A DNA stretch of 64,000 nucleotides from Candidatus Thiobius zoothamnicola (GTDB lineage: Bacteria; Pseudomonadota; Gammaproteobacteria; Chromatiales; Chromatiaceae), in the NCBI GenBank assembly GCA_030826945.1, contig JAPQLC010000004.1:1-64000 (forward strand). The letters are read 5' to 3'. The notes beneath the pieces are model-generated. The model was given only the letters and a program-made list of their open reading frames with translations. It made no database searches and was not told the origin of the DNA. Shown here piece by piece: positions 17,700-26,527 of this stretch (the first letter of the stretch is position 1; every line of letters starts with the position of its first letter). The position numbers were made by a program, and so were the translations under genes.

Positions 17700-18044
17700 G
17701 ATTCACTCCTAAATTTAAGATTGGAGGTTTAGTCTTGCCAAAAACTGGTGCGACTCGGCAAGACACATTGTTAACTCTGCGAAATTTCCATCATCTTGAA
17801 AAAACTCAAGGCTAAGGGGTAACATCTTGACCGACGCCAATTCAAACAAAAACCACCATCAGTCACGAAATCAGAACATCAAAGCGTCAGACTCTCAGCC
17901 AAAATCCAGTTCAAATCACAATCATTTGCCTTTCAGAGGGATGATCGACGCAATGATCATGCCCGAAAGCGGTTTTACGATTCACTCTCTTTATTACCAA
18001 TCTTCACAATTTTCCTGGTAGCCCCTATCCCACCGCTGAATAGC
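17700..18044. other. Non-coding stretch upstream of the P450 gene, with an inverted repeat
   Basis: 345 bp between the P450 start and the end of the GlcG-like gene. An 8-bp perfect inverted repeat, GTCTTGCC (17732-17739) and GGCAAGAC (17757-17764), lies 33-65 bp upstream of the P450 start and could be a regulator site or a hairpin in the leader. A 64-codon frame at 17827-18021 starts with TTG and has very unusual composition (many Asn, Ser and His); I do not regard it as a gene. Confidence 0.4.
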
Positions 18045-18794
18045 TTATTTTTTCGGGCGCACCGGGTGTGTTTTCACAAAGCGCTTGGCTATGTCAGAGG
18101 CCTTGGCTGAGCATACCGGGTGCCCCCAACCGCCCACACTGACGCCATCTGTCATATCGTTGACCATATTGTCATCTTTACTTGGGCTGACACCTGCAGG
18201 GATGTAATCCAAGCCCAGTGCATGGCGCATTTTCCACGCAATATTATGATCTGCGCATGAGCTATCACCGCTGACTCCAATTGCGCCCAGAAGCTGTCCA
18301 TCGGCATTATATAAAGCCAGGCCGCCGCCAAAGACATTGATGCCGCCAATTTTTCCGCCAACCATCGGGTCATTTTTCGTGCCAACCTTGTTCGACGAAC
18401 CACCATACGCAACGCTGGTATCAACCGGGTTACTATGCTGCAAACCATACAAACTTCCGCCAGGCTGAACTGCCGCATAAAGATTGGCTGTCGATAAAGA
18501 TAAACCGGGTAAGCTGAACGCATTCGCGGTATTGGCTTTCTGCGCCGAAATCACACGGCTTCCAGGCCATTGATCACCCCGGCCTTTACCCGAAAAAGCA
18601 ACAGCTTTTACAACACCATCCCGATCAACCAGAGTTGACCACATATTTAAACCAAATCCTCCATTCTGTTCTTTTACAACGGCTTTTAATACTTTCTGGA
18701 GTTCAGCCTGGGTTGGCAATCCGGCGGCATAAGCCGTTGACACAACAGATAATGCCAGCGCAATCATGGAATTCAGCATTAATTTCATGCCCAT
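18045..18794 (-). CDS. Exported GlcG/HbpS-family (DUF336) protein
   Basis: Protein of 249 residues with a signal peptide ending at AYAAG (about 1-24). The body has the DUF336 pattern: a repeated glycine-rich core with PMVGGKIGGINVFGGGLALYN-like sequence and GAIGVSGDSSCADHNIAWKMR, where a ligand pocket for haem or a small molecule is found in HbpS and GlcG. The function of secreted members is not settled; haem binding or a part in oxidative stress are reported for relatives. A C-terminal extension of about 60 residues with VCSAKASDIAKRF holds one more cysteine. It is a single gene, with the integron cassette upstream. Confidence 0.75.
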   Translation of the reverse strand: MGMKLMLNSMIALALSVVSTAYAAGLPTQAELQKVLKAVVKEQNGGFGLNMWSTLVDRDGVVKAVAFSGKGRGDQWPGSRVISAQKANTANAFSLPGLSLSTANLYAAVQPGGSLYGLQHSNPVDTSVAYGGSSNKVGTKNDPMVGGKIGGINVFGGGLALYNADGQLLGAIGVSGDSSCADHNIAWKMRHALGLDYIPAGVSPSKDDNMVNDMTDGVSVGGWGHPVCSAKASDIAKRFVKTHPVRPKK

Positions 18795-19039
18795 AAATAT
18801 GCTCTTTTTGGTTGGTATTAAAATGATTAATCAGCAAGCAGAAACTATCACTAATGGACTATTTCGAGCAATAAACGATGCAATAGCATCCCGTGAACCC
18901 GCCAAAACACATTCGCCCACTATCTGCTGATTTTCCATTTCTCCAAATGGAACACAACGATGAGGGATGCAAATACTTTATGCAGCACGTTGCGCCTGTG
19001 TTTCACCATCATAACCCCATGAATCAGCGGGAATATTAT

Positions 19040-19152
19040 TAATAACGCCAAGCTCAGCGAAACCCAACGCGGAGCGGCGTTTGCGCGACAATGGCGAAGC
19101 CATGCACAAAAAGCCGCGTAGAGTTGGGTTCCGCTGGAGCACCGTGTTAGGC
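19040..19152 (-). mobile_element. Integron attC recombination site
   Basis: On the minus strand this 113-bp element starts with GCCTAAC (19152-19146), the R'' consensus RYYYAAC, and ends with GTTATTA (19046-19040), a weaker R'. The inverted arms pair GCTCCAGCGGAACCCAAC with GTTGGGTTTCGCTGAGC. This leaves one unpaired extra base in the L box, a mismatched five-base spacer between R and L boxes on each side, and a central loop with its own small stem. An extrahelical base and an unpaired central spacer are hallmarks of attC sites. The site begins 21 bp after the stop of the gene at 19173-19595, the usual layout of a gene cassette. No integrase gene or attI site is visible. Confidence 0.8.
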
Positions 19153-19172
19153 ATTTCTAGCTAGTGAGGCGG

Positions 19173-19595
19173 CTATTTTTGGGAGCATGGGCCACTATCA
19201 AATACCTTCCCGTTAACGGCTGTTAGACCCAACGCACCATTTTTCTTAATGGTTACATCAAGCTTTCCACCCCCTTCGTAATAGAAACCCCAAGAATTGC
19301 CTTGATAGGTGACTATTACGCCCCAAGTTGGGGCTGTGCACCCACTGGGCTTTGAACTGGCTATATCAGTGAATGACACGGTACCTTGCCCAGGTACAGA
19401 GATTGAAAAGTTACCGTATACAAAACCCGCCGAACTTCCCGTAGCAACCGGGACATTGTAGGTAATCGGTGTACCGTAATCGTTCTTAAGATTGCCAATC
19501 GAATAAAGTGCTTGTGCATTAGAGGAAAGCCCAAGCGCGCAGACTAGGGTAGTCATCACTCCAAGCAACCTGTTATTGGCGATGATATTTCTCAT
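19173..19595 (-). CDS. Exported cassette-encoded protein of unknown function
   Basis: Not recognised. A protein of 140 residues with a signal peptide (cleavage after about residue 29, NAQA). The mature part is rich in Gly, Ser, Thr and Tyr, predicted mostly beta-strand, with a run of alternating polar and aromatic residues (WGVIVTYQGNSWGFYYEGG), and two cysteines that could form a disulfide. AGGAG lies nine bases before ATG 19595. The stop is followed after 21 bp by an attC site in the same orientation, so this is probably a captured integron gene cassette. Such cassettes usually encode secreted or stress-related unknowns. Confidence 0.65.
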   Translation of the reverse strand: MRNIIANNRLLGVMTTLVCALGLSSNAQALYSIGNLKNDYGTPITYNVPVATGSSAGFVYGNFSISVPGQGTVSFTDIASSKPSGCTAPTWGVIVTYQGNSWGFYYEGGGKLDVTIKKNGALGLTAVNGKVFDSGPCSQK

Positions 19596-19664
19596 GATAT
19601 TTCTCCTAAAATTGTTTGATGAAAATTGAAATCAGTGAATTCCAATGTGGTTACGGTCATTTTG

Positions 19665-20015
19665 CTAAAACATCACCTCCAGTTTTTGCAACCTAACAAC
19701 ATAACAAGCCTCCTGCACGACACCGACGATTTCTTTCAACAGGCTCACGGTTTTTGAAATCATGTCAGCTTTCTCTTCAGGCGTGTTGGTACCTTCTGTG
19801 ATTTTGATATCGACATAGGCACCTACAGGACAATGCTTATTCAACATCACAGCATTGACCGCCCAATCATGCGGTTCCGATGCTTGAATATGAACCACTG
19901 TCACTTCCGGACGCTTATTCATAACGGCATTCATGAGTAAGGTGGTCTGCTCATAAAGCCTTTTTCGCTGGCTGGCTTCAAGGTTAGCACCGAGACGTAT
20001 GTTGATATAAGGCAT
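19665..20015 (-). CDS. 4-Oxalocrotonate tautomerase-like protein
   Basis: Member of the tautomerase superfamily, 116 residues, which keeps Pro right after the initiator Met (MPYINIRLG); Pro1 is the general base of this family once Met is removed. The tautomerase beta-alpha-beta unit is evident in residues 1-60, and the second half matches the longer MIF/CHMI-like fold by length. The substrate is unknown. The likely operator 50 bp upstream of its start and the adjacent MarR gene on the same strand suggest co-regulation. Length is twice that of classical 62-residue 4-OT. Confidence 0.75.
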   Translation of the reverse strand: MPYINIRLGANLEASQRKRLYEQTTLLMNAVMNKRPEVTVVHIQASEPHDWAVNAVMLNKHCPVGAYVDIKITEGTNTPEEKADMISKTVSLLKEIVGVVQEACYVVRLQKLEVMF

Positions 20016-20065
20016 TGGATAACTCCCCTTTCAATGGATAATAGGCAAGAATTGACAACAAATAA

Positions 20066-20081
20066 AATTGTATATGCAACT
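20066..20081. promoter_or_regulatory. Likely MarR operator upstream of the tautomerase gene
   Basis: The sequence TTGTATATGCAA (20068-20079) is an imperfect palindrome in the gap between the MarR gene and the tautomerase gene and shares its TTGTATAT half with the perfect palindrome at 20542. It lies about 50 bp upstream of the tautomerase ATG. It is probably a second, weaker binding site of the same regulator. Confidence 0.5.
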
Positions 20082-20097
20082 ATAGGCTCAAAAAAAA

Positions 20098-20520
20098 TCA
20101 GGTCGCTTCAAGCATTTTCTGAAACTGCCGAAGCGTGTGAACCGTATTCAAAAGATCATTCGGGCCAATCAACTCACCCATGAGCTTGGATAATTTTTCG
20201 CCAGTTTGATCCAACGCCTCATGAATGGCGATGGCCTTTTGAGTTGGATAGACATGCACTTCCCTGCCATCTTGAGCCGCCATTTTTCGTACCAGGAAAT
20301 GACGTTTCTCCAAATTATCCAGAAAACGGGTAACGGTTGAGCGGGAAAGCGAAAGCGTCGTCGCCAGTTCACGCGGCATCAAGCCTGGCTTGGCGAGAAT
20401 GACTCGGAGCATAAAAGCATGAGGCGGCGACAGATCAAATGGCTTATAAGCCTCTGTCCAAATACGCGTCACCGTACGAGCCAAAGCATTACTATTGAAA
20501 TACAGACACTCTTCAAACAT
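20098..20520 (-). CDS. MarR-family transcriptional regulator
   Basis: Winged-helix regulator of 140 residues. The recognition helix region LMPRELATTLSLSRSTVTRFLDNLEKR is typical, followed by the beta-wing (MAAQDGREVHVYPTQKA) and the C-terminal dimer helices. Such proteins bind palindromes as dimers and often respond to phenolic compounds or electrophiles. A perfect 16-bp palindrome lies 22 bp upstream of its own start, so autoregulation is likely. It is transcribed divergently from prpB and precedes a tautomerase gene on the same strand, which is the more likely target. Confidence 0.85.
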   Translation of the reverse strand: MFEECLYFNSNALARTVTRIWTEAYKPFDLSPPHAFMLRVILAKPGLMPRELATTLSLSRSTVTRFLDNLEKRHFLVRKMAAQDGREVHVYPTQKAIAIHEALDQTGEKLSKLMGELIGPNDLLNTVHTLRQFQKMLEAT

Positions 20521-20541
20521 AGGCTAAGCGTACATCACAAT

Positions 20542-20557
20542 TGTTGTATATACAACA
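20542..20557. promoter_or_regulatory. Perfect 16-bp palindrome, likely MarR operator
   Basis: TGTTGTATATACAACA is a perfect palindrome in the divergent MarR-prpB intergenic region, 22 bp from the MarR start codon. MarR proteins usually bind palindromes of this length overlapping their own promoter. Confidence 0.65.
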
Positions 20558-20600
20558 GAAACGAACTCCCGCTATTGCATCCCACCGGGTTCCCACATGG

Positions 20601-20674
20601 ATTGTCAACAATATTGATCTTTTTGATGAATAAATATTCAAAAAACCCATACAATCCTCTATATTGTCGACAAA
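20601..20674 (+). promoter_or_regulatory. Two operator-like sites upstream of prpB
   Basis: ATTGTCAACAAT (20601-20612) and ATTGTCGACAAA (20663-20674) are two copies of an ATTGTCGACAAT-like palindrome, with spacing that would bracket a promoter; the second lies 26 bp upstream of the prpB start. Palindromes of this type are used by GntR-family regulators, and I recall ATTGTCGACAAT as the site of the GntR-type PrpR in gammaproteobacteria. No GntR gene is in the window. They differ from the MarR palindrome next door. Confidence 0.5.
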
Positions 20675-20700
20675 TTAAATGACTTCTTAAGGTTTACCCC

Positions 20701-21588
20701 ATGACCATTCAATCTGCCGGCCTGAAATTTCGCCAAGCAATCCAGCAAGAACGCCCTTTGCAGTGCGTCGGAGCCATCAATGCTTATCACGCCCGTCTGG
20801 CGCAAGCATCCGGGTTTCAAGCGCTCTACATTTCAGGCGGCGGTGTCGCGGCAGGTTCATGCGGCATACCCGATCTGGGCATCACCACCATGGAAGATGT
20901 GTTAATTGACTTACAGCGAATCACGGATATCGTTGATTTACCCGTGCTGGTGGATGTGGATACCGGCTGGGGAGGCGCTTTCAATATCGCCCGCATGGTG
21001 CGCGCCATGACCAAAGCCGGCGCGGCGGCTATTCATATTGAAGACCAAGTGCAACAAAAACGCTGCGGCCATCGACCCAATAAAACCATCGTGCCACAAG
21101 ATGAAATGGTGGATCGCATTAAAGCCGCCGTTGACGCCAAGCTGGACCCGGATTTTATCATCATGGCACGCACTGACGCCTTGGCGGTGGAAGGCATGCA
21201 ATCCGCCATTGATCGCGCTTGCGCCTGTGTTGAGGCTGGCGCTGACATGATTTTTCCTGAAGCGATGACCCAATTGGCGCAATACCGCGAGTTCGTCAAT
21301 GCTGTCCGGGTCCCTGTTCTGGCGAACATCACCGAATTCGGCTCAACGCCTTTATTCACGGTTGATGAATTGGCTTCCGTCGGCGTCAGCATCGCACTGT
21401 ACCCCTTGAGCGCATTTCGCGCCGCCAATGCCGCCGCCTTAACGGTTTACCAAACATTGCGCGACACAGGTTCTCAGCAATCCGTGTTGAACACCATGCA
21501 AACCCGCGCCGAATTATATGACTACCTGGGCTACCACAAGTTTGAACAAAAACTGGATGCCCTGTTCAGTGAGGAGGATCCATCATGA
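20701..21588 (+). CDS. prpB: 2-Methylisocitrate lyase
   Basis: Cleaves 2-methylisocitrate to pyruvate and succinate, the last step of the methylcitrate cycle for propionate. Protein of 295 residues of the isocitrate lyase/PEP mutase fold; the catalytic loop carries the KRCGH signature (K120, C122, H124), and VDVDTGWGG gives the Mg2+ aspartates. First gene of prpBCD, read divergently from the MarR gene, with two operator-like palindromes upstream. It overlaps prpC by four bases. Confidence 0.95.
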   Translation: MTIQSAGLKFRQAIQQERPLQCVGAINAYHARLAQASGFQALYISGGGVAAGSCGIPDLGITTMEDVLIDLQRITDIVDLPVLVDVDTGWGGAFNIARMVRAMTKAGAAAIHIEDQVQQKRCGHRPNKTIVPQDEMVDRIKAAVDAKLDPDFIIMARTDALAVEGMQSAIDRACACVEAGADMIFPEAMTQLAQYREFVNAVRVPVLANITEFGSTPLFTVDELASVGVSIALYPLSAFRAANAAALTVYQTLRDTGSQQSVLNTMQTRAELYDYLGYHKFEQKLDALFSEEDPS

Positions 21589-22730
21589 CCAACCCCATTC
21601 TGCCAAAAGCAAAAAAATCCGTCGCGCTTTCCGGCACTGCCGCCGGAAATACCGCCATCTGCACAGTTGGACGCACGGGTAATGACTTGCATTATCGCGG
21701 CTATAACATTCTGGATTTTGCGGAAATCTGTGAGTTCGAAGAAATCGCTTACCTGCTCATTCATGGCGAACTACCGAATCAAGCGGAACTGAATGCCTAT
21801 AAAGCCAAATTGAAAACGTTGCGTGGCCTGCCGAACGCCGTCAAACAAGCCTTGGAGGCTTTACCCGCCTCAACACACCCAATGGATGTGATGCGGACTG
21901 GCTGCTCCGTGCTCGGTTGCTGCATACCGGAAAAAGACACCCATCCGGAAGCGGACGCGCGGGATTTGATTGACCGCATGATGGCCAGCTTCGGCTCCAT
22001 GTTGATCTATTGGCATCATTATGCCGTGAACGGTAAACGCATTGATGTGGAAACCGATGATGATTCCATTGGCGGCCATTTTCTTCATCTGCTGCACGGC
22101 GAACCACCCCGGGAAAGTTGGGTGCGCGCCATGCATACCTCATTGATTCTGTACGCCGAACACGAATTCAATGCCTCAACCTTCACAGGCCGTGTGATCG
22201 CCGGCACCAATTCGGATCTTTATTCAGCGATCACGGGGGCCATTGGCGCACTGCGCGGCCCTAAACATGGCGGTGCCAACGAGGCAGCCTTCCGCACACA
22301 AAGCCGTTATCGCAATGCGGATGCCGCAGAAGCTGACATTCGTGACCGCATTGCGCGCAAGGAAATCGTCATCGGCTTCGGCCATCCCGTCTATACCATT
22401 GGCGATCCGCGCAATGAGATTATCAAAGGCACCGCCAAGCAGCTTTCGGAAGAAAATGGCGACATGACTTTATTTCAGGTCGCCGAGCGCCTGGAAACGG
22501 TGATGTGGGACATTAAAAAAATGTTCCCCAATCTGGATTGGTTCTCTGCCGTGTCCTATCACCAAATGCGTGTACCGACCGATATGTTCACACCGCTGTT
22601 CGTCATATCCCGCGTATCCGGCTGGGGAGCGCATGTCATTGAACAACGCCAGGATGGAAAAATCATTCGCCCGTCCGCCAATTACACAGGCCCGGAAAAT
22701 CGCGCATTCACCCCGATCCAGAACCGCTGA
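21585..22730 (+). CDS. prpC: 2-Methylcitrate synthase
   Basis: Condenses propionyl-CoA with oxaloacetate to 2-methylcitrate. Citrate-synthase-fold protein of 381 residues, shorter than the hexameric housekeeping citrate synthase, as expected for PrpC. The conserved [11 protein letters not shown] and [13 protein letters not shown] segments hold active-site histidines, and [20 protein letters not shown] is near the C-terminal catalytic part. GAGGAGG precedes ATG 21585, which overlaps the prpB stop. Context with prpB and prpD makes PrpC far more likely than GltA. Confidence 0.95.
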   Translation: MTNPILPKAKKSVALSGTAAGNTAICTVGRTGNDLHYRGYNILDFAEICEFEEIAYLLIHGELPNQAELNAYKAKLKTLRGLPNAVKQALEALPASTHPMDVMRTGCSVLGCCIPEKDTHPEADARDLIDRMMASFGSMLIYWHHYAVNGKRIDVETDDDSIGGHFLHLLHGEPPRESWVRAMHTSLILYAEHEFNASTFTGRVIAGTNSDLYSAITGAIGALRGPKHGGANEAAFRTQSRYRNADAAEADIRDRIARKEIVIGFGHPVYTIGDPRNEIIKGTAKQLSEENGDMTLFQVAERLETVMWDIKKMFPNLDWFSAVSYHQMRVPTDMFTPLFVISRVSGWGAHVIEQRQDGKIIRPSANYTGPENRAFTPIQNR

Positions 22731-22754
22731 ATCATCAAACACAGGAAATTTCGT

Positions 22755-24206
22755 ATGTCAAAAGCTGCTGTATTGGACGCTTCACGCCCGGATTTCGATC
22801 AGGTTATCCAGGATATTGTTGATTATGTGCTGGATTACGATGTCACCCAGTCTGACGAAGCCATGCAAACCGCGCGCTATTGCTGGATGGATACCATCGG
22901 CTGTGGTTTATACGCCTTAAATTATCCCGCCTGCACCAAAATGCTTGGCCCAATTGTTCCAGGCGCTGAGATGGCGCTCGGTGCTCGTGTGCCCGGCACA
23001 GCTTATCAATTGGATCCCGTGCGTGCCGCCTGGAACATTGGCGCCATGGTGCGCTGGTTGGATTACAACGATACCTGGCTGGCGGCGGAATGGGGACACC
23101 CATCCGATAATCTGGGCGCGATTTTAGGTCTGGCGGACTACCTTTCACGTCAGCGCATAGCGCGCGGCGAAACGCCGCTAACCATGCGTGATGTGATCAT
23201 CGCCATGATCAAGGCGCACGAAATACAAGGCGTCATCGCCCTGGAAAACAGCTTTAATCGCGTTGGTCTGGATCATGTGATGCTGGTACGCATCGCATCC
23301 ACTGCAATTTCCGCGCAAATGCTCGGCTGTAATCGCGCGGAAACCCTAAATGCCGTATCGCACGCCTGGCTGGATGGTTCGTCATTGCGCACCTATCGCC
23401 ATGCGCCCAACACGGGTTCACGTAAATCCTGGGCGGCGGGTGACGCATCAGCCCGAGGACTGTTTCTGGCCATGATGGCCGAGCGCGGCGAAATGGGTTA
23501 TCCGTCGGCCATCACCGCAAAAGGCTGGGGATTTCAGGATGTTTCATTCAAAGGCGACAACCTGTCATTTAAGCAGGGTTACGGCACTTATGTGATGGAA
23601 AATATCCTGTTTAAAATCGCTTTTCCGGCTGAATTCCATGCGCAAACCGCCGTGGAAGCCGCGCTTGCTTTGCATGAGCAAGTCTGTGACCGCCTGGATG
23701 ATATTGAAAAAGTCATCATTCAAACTCAGGAATCCGGTGACCGCATCATCAATAAAACCGGCCCATTGAATAACCCGGCAGATCGTGACCATTGCATCCA
23801 ATATATGGTCGCCATCCCCCTGATTTTTGGCCGTTTGACGGCGGAAGATTACGAAGACGGAGTCGCGCAGGATCCTCGCGTGGATGCGTTACGCCATAAA
23901 ATGGAATGCGTTGAAGACACGCGCTTCACGCGTGAATATCTGGAAGCCGACAAACGCGCCATCGGCAATGCGGTGCAAGTCTGCTTTAAAGACGGAACCA
24001 CCACTGACAACATCGTCGTGGATTATCCGATTGGTCACCGCCGCCGCCGCGACGAAGGCATTCCGAAACTGGTTGAAAAATTCGAGCGTTATGTACGTGG
24101 CAAGCTACCAGAGAAAAAAGCCGAGCGCTTGTTAACCCTCTGCGCGGAACAAAGCCGCTTTGAAAATGCTGGCGTGGATGAAGTGATGCAACTGATGGCC
24201 CTGTAG
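22755..24206 (+). CDS. prpD: 2-Methylcitrate dehydratase
   Basis: Dehydrates 2-methylcitrate to 2-methyl-cis-aconitate; rehydration is done by aconitase. 483 residues, MmgE/PrpD family. A substrate-binding pattern in WLDYNDTWLAAEWGHPSDN and a late GHRRRRDEGIPKL-like stretch are typical of PrpD. It lies 24 bp after prpC with AGGAAA upstream of the ATG. It is the end of the operon and is followed by a hairpin terminator. No acnD/prpF pair is present, so this is the PrpD-dependent version of the pathway. Confidence 0.95.
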   Translation: MSKAAVLDASRPDFDQVIQDIVDYVLDYDVTQSDEAMQTARYCWMDTIGCGLYALNYPACTKMLGPIVPGAEMALGARVPGTAYQLDPVRAAWNIGAMVRWLDYNDTWLAAEWGHPSDNLGAILGLADYLSRQRIARGETPLTMRDVIIAMIKAHEIQGVIALENSFNRVGLDHVMLVRIASTAISAQMLGCNRAETLNAVSHAWLDGSSLRTYRHAPNTGSRKSWAAGDASARGLFLAMMAERGEMGYPSAITAKGWGFQDVSFKGDNLSFKQGYGTYVMENILFKIAFPAEFHAQTAVEAALALHEQVCDRLDDIEKVIIQTQESGDRIINKTGPLNNPADRDHCIQYMVAIPLIFGRLTAEDYEDGVAQDPRVDALRHKMECVEDTRFTREYLEADKRAIGNAVQVCFKDGTTTDNIVVDYPIGHRRRRDEGIPKLVEKFERYVRGKLPEKKAERLLTLCAEQSRFENAGVDEVMQLMAL

Positions 24207-24221
24207 CAGAAGCTGGAATCC

Positions 24222-24318
24222 CTCAGGCGGACATCACCCCGCCTGAGCAGCCTTTCAATCTTTCTTTCTCATGTTCTCTCCGAGCTGGTTAGGGGCCTTT
24301 TACAGGCCCCATTTTTTT
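24222..24318 (+). terminator. Terminator region after prpD
   Basis: Two hairpins follow prpD. The first is a 9-bp perfect stem (CTCAGGCGG, 24222-24230, with 24239-24247). The second is GGGGCCT (24292-24298) with AGGCCCC (24304-24310), loop of five bases, followed by ATTTTTTT. The second is a good rho-independent terminator for the prp operon and separates it from the converging TRAP genes. Confidence 0.85.
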
Positions 24319-24351
24319 GCTCACGTTATGACTGAATCGACAAAATACTCA

Positions 24352-25758
24352 TCAATGTATCGTGATCGTTTCAGGCCCCATCAAGGTATTTGGCAGGAAA
24401 GTTGACAGCCAGGGGATATAAGTGACCATCACCAGGAAAACCAACAAAATACTTAACCAAGGCATGGCCGCACGCACGACAGACAACACAGACATTTTCG
24501 CCACCCCTGACGTCACAAACAGGTTCAAACCGACAGGCGGCGTGATCATGCCAATCTCCATGTTGACCACCATAATGATGCCCAAATGAATCGGATCAAT
24601 GCCCAACTCAATAGCGATCGGAAAAACCAAAGGTGCCACGATCACAATCAGGCCCGACGGCTCCATGAACTGACCACCGATCAACAAAATCAGATTCACA
24701 ATGATCAAGAAGACCAGCGCGCCAAAACCCGCCGCCAGCATCGCTGAAGCGATCTGTTGCGGAATCTGCTCTTCCGTCAGCACATGCTTCAATATCAAGG
24801 CGTTGGCGATGATAAACAACAACATGATGGTCAGCTTGCCGCCTTCCAATAAAGTCTTCCGGTGGTCTGGATGGAAAATCGCCGGAATCAGGTAAACAAA
24901 AAACTGCCACCAACTACGCACGAGTCCGGTTAACCAAACCTCGCCTTCACGACGGCTGGGACTATCTTTCAATGGCCCCATGTCACGGTATATGAAATTC
25001 GCAATCAAGAACGCATAAACGGAAGCAACCGAGGCGGCTTCTGTTGGGGTGAAGACACCGCCATAAATACCACCGAGGATAATGACGATAAGAAACAGGC
25101 CCCACCCGGCATCAATCGCCGAATCACGTATTTCAGAAAAACCTGCCCAAGGCTGGGCTGGCAGGTTTTTGATCCGCGCAACCACATAGATGCCAATCAT
25201 CAGCATCACGCCCGCCAAAATGCCCGGAATCACCCCGGCCAGGAACATACGTCCAACCGACACATCGGTCGCCGCTGCATAAACCACCATTACGATAGAA
25301 GGCGGAATCAAAATGCCCAAGGTGCCTGCATTACAAATGACCCCAGCAGCGAATTCCTTGGTGTAGCCCACCTTCACCATACCGCTGATCACCAGGGTGC
25401 CAATCGCCACCACAGTGGCAGGAGAAGATCCCGACAAAGCGGCAAACAACATACAGGCGAACACGCCAGCGATGGCCAGACCACCACGCACATGACCAAC
25501 CATAGCGATCGCAAACCGGATAATCCGCTTCGCCACACCACCTGTTGACATATAAGAGGAGGCCAGAATAAAGAAAGGGATAGCCAATAAAGTATAGTGG
25601 CCTTCAAATGCCTCGAATAAGGTTTGAGCGACAGAAGCCAGGGAACTATCTGAGTGATACAGCAAAAAGCCGATGCTGGATAAACCCAGCGCAACAGCAA
25701 TCGGCACACCAATCAACAATAAAAGGATGACCGCAACAAATAAGAATAATATTTCCAT
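24352..25758 (-). CDS. dctM: TRAP transporter large permease (DctM)
   Basis: Inner-membrane subunit of a TRAP transporter, 468 residues with about twelve hydrophobic helices. The family patterns are clear: GVPIAVALGLSS near the N-terminus, GGLAIAGVFACMLFAALSGSSPATV and IPPSIVMVVYA in the first half, and MGMITPPVGLNLFV-like sequence (IGMITPPVGLNLFVTSG) near the end. It is an Na+-coupled carrier of organic acids with the DctP receptor. A charged insertion of about 60 residues (RDMGPLKDSPSRREGEVW and beyond) is longer than in many relatives. It starts eight bp after dctQ. A C4-dicarboxylate substrate is likely but not proven. Confidence 0.9.
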   Translation of the reverse strand: MEILFLFVAVILLLLIGVPIAVALGLSSIGFLLYHSDSSLASVAQTLFEAFEGHYTLLAIPFFILASSYMSTGGVAKRIIRFAIAMVGHVRGGLAIAGVFACMLFAALSGSSPATVVAIGTLVISGMVKVGYTKEFAAGVICNAGTLGILIPPSIVMVVYAAATDVSVGRMFLAGVIPGILAGVMLMIGIYVVARIKNLPAQPWAGFSEIRDSAIDAGWGLFLIVIILGGIYGGVFTPTEAASVASVYAFLIANFIYRDMGPLKDSPSRREGEVWLTGLVRSWWQFFVYLIPAIFHPDHRKTLLEGGKLTIMLLFIIANALILKHVLTEEQIPQQIASAMLAAGFGALVFLIIVNLILLIGGQFMEPSGLIVIVAPLVFPIAIELGIDPIHLGIIMVVNMEIGMITPPVGLNLFVTSGVAKMSVLSVVRAAMPWLSILLVFLVMVTYIPWLSTFLPNTLMGPETITIH

Positions 25759-25766
25759 TGGATGTC

Positions 25767-26366
25767 CTATTGATTCTCAGTAGCCGATTCAACTTCGTGG
25801 CTGGCGATCAACAACCGTTGTTCGCCATGCCAGATACGCCATGCCGCTTGTAAATAACGAAACAATAATAAAGCCATCCCTACCGGCAAAATAAAGTAAG
25901 GGATAAAACGCGGTATTTTTTCATAGAAGGGTTCGCCATCTTCGATATAGCCCAACCAACCTTGCAACCAAACAGGAAAAGGGATGTCCTCAACTTCGAG
26001 AAAGGCCAGCTTGAAAGCGAACTTGGACCAATAATCCCAACCGCCGTACAACAATAAAGCTGAGAAAATCAAACACGCCGTCACAGCGGCCAATCCACAA
26101 ATTCTCTGTAATTGCGGCGGAAAACGGTTAAGTAACGCATCAACCCCAAGATGTGCGGAGATCTTCACCGCATAACTCACGCCAAATAAAACCAACCAAG
26201 CGAATAAATAGGTTGTTGCCTCCAAAGCCCACAATAAATTGGACTCAAACACATAACGCGCCACCACGTTGGCAAAGGTGATCACTGTCATCATGCCCAG
26301 TAAACTGGCGATAGCAATCTCTTCAAACTCGTTAAAAAGATAACTGAGTCTTCCTCTCATAGACAT
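25767..26366 (-). CDS. dctQ: TRAP transporter small permease (DctQ)
   Basis: Four-helix inner-membrane partner of DctM, 199 residues. The conserved EEIAIASLLGMMTVITFANVVARYVF start and an LFAWLVLFGVSYAVK segment with the AHLGVD pattern (SAHLGVDALLNRFP) are diagnostic. A loop between helices 3 and 4 is longer than usual. It lies between dctP and dctM on the minus strand, 273 bp after dctP with a hairpin in the gap. Confidence 0.88.
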   Translation of the reverse strand: MSMRGRLSYLFNEFEEIAIASLLGMMTVITFANVVARYVFESNLLWALEATTYLFAWLVLFGVSYAVKISAHLGVDALLNRFPPQLQRICGLAAVTACLIFSALLLYGGWDYWSKFAFKLAFLEVEDIPFPVWLQGWLGYIEDGEPFYEKIPRFIPYFILPVGMALLLFRYLQAAWRIWHGEQRLLIASHEVESATENQ

Positions 26367-26527
26367 TAGCCTGACCTTTCATCGAAATTGCACAATGCAC
26401 AACCGCTCATAACCCGACAAATTCATGTCAGGTTAATCAAACATTTTTGCGGAACCCGGAATTTACAGATGTCGAGAGAAATTAACGGCAGCGCTTAACA
26501 AACTGTTAAACACCATAGATGCCGACA

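Noticed and set aside
17827..18021. 64-codon open frame between the P450 and GlcG-like genes
   Set aside because: It begins with TTG, has no ribosome binding site, and its composition is extreme (Asn, Ser, His, Gln). No motif is recognisable.
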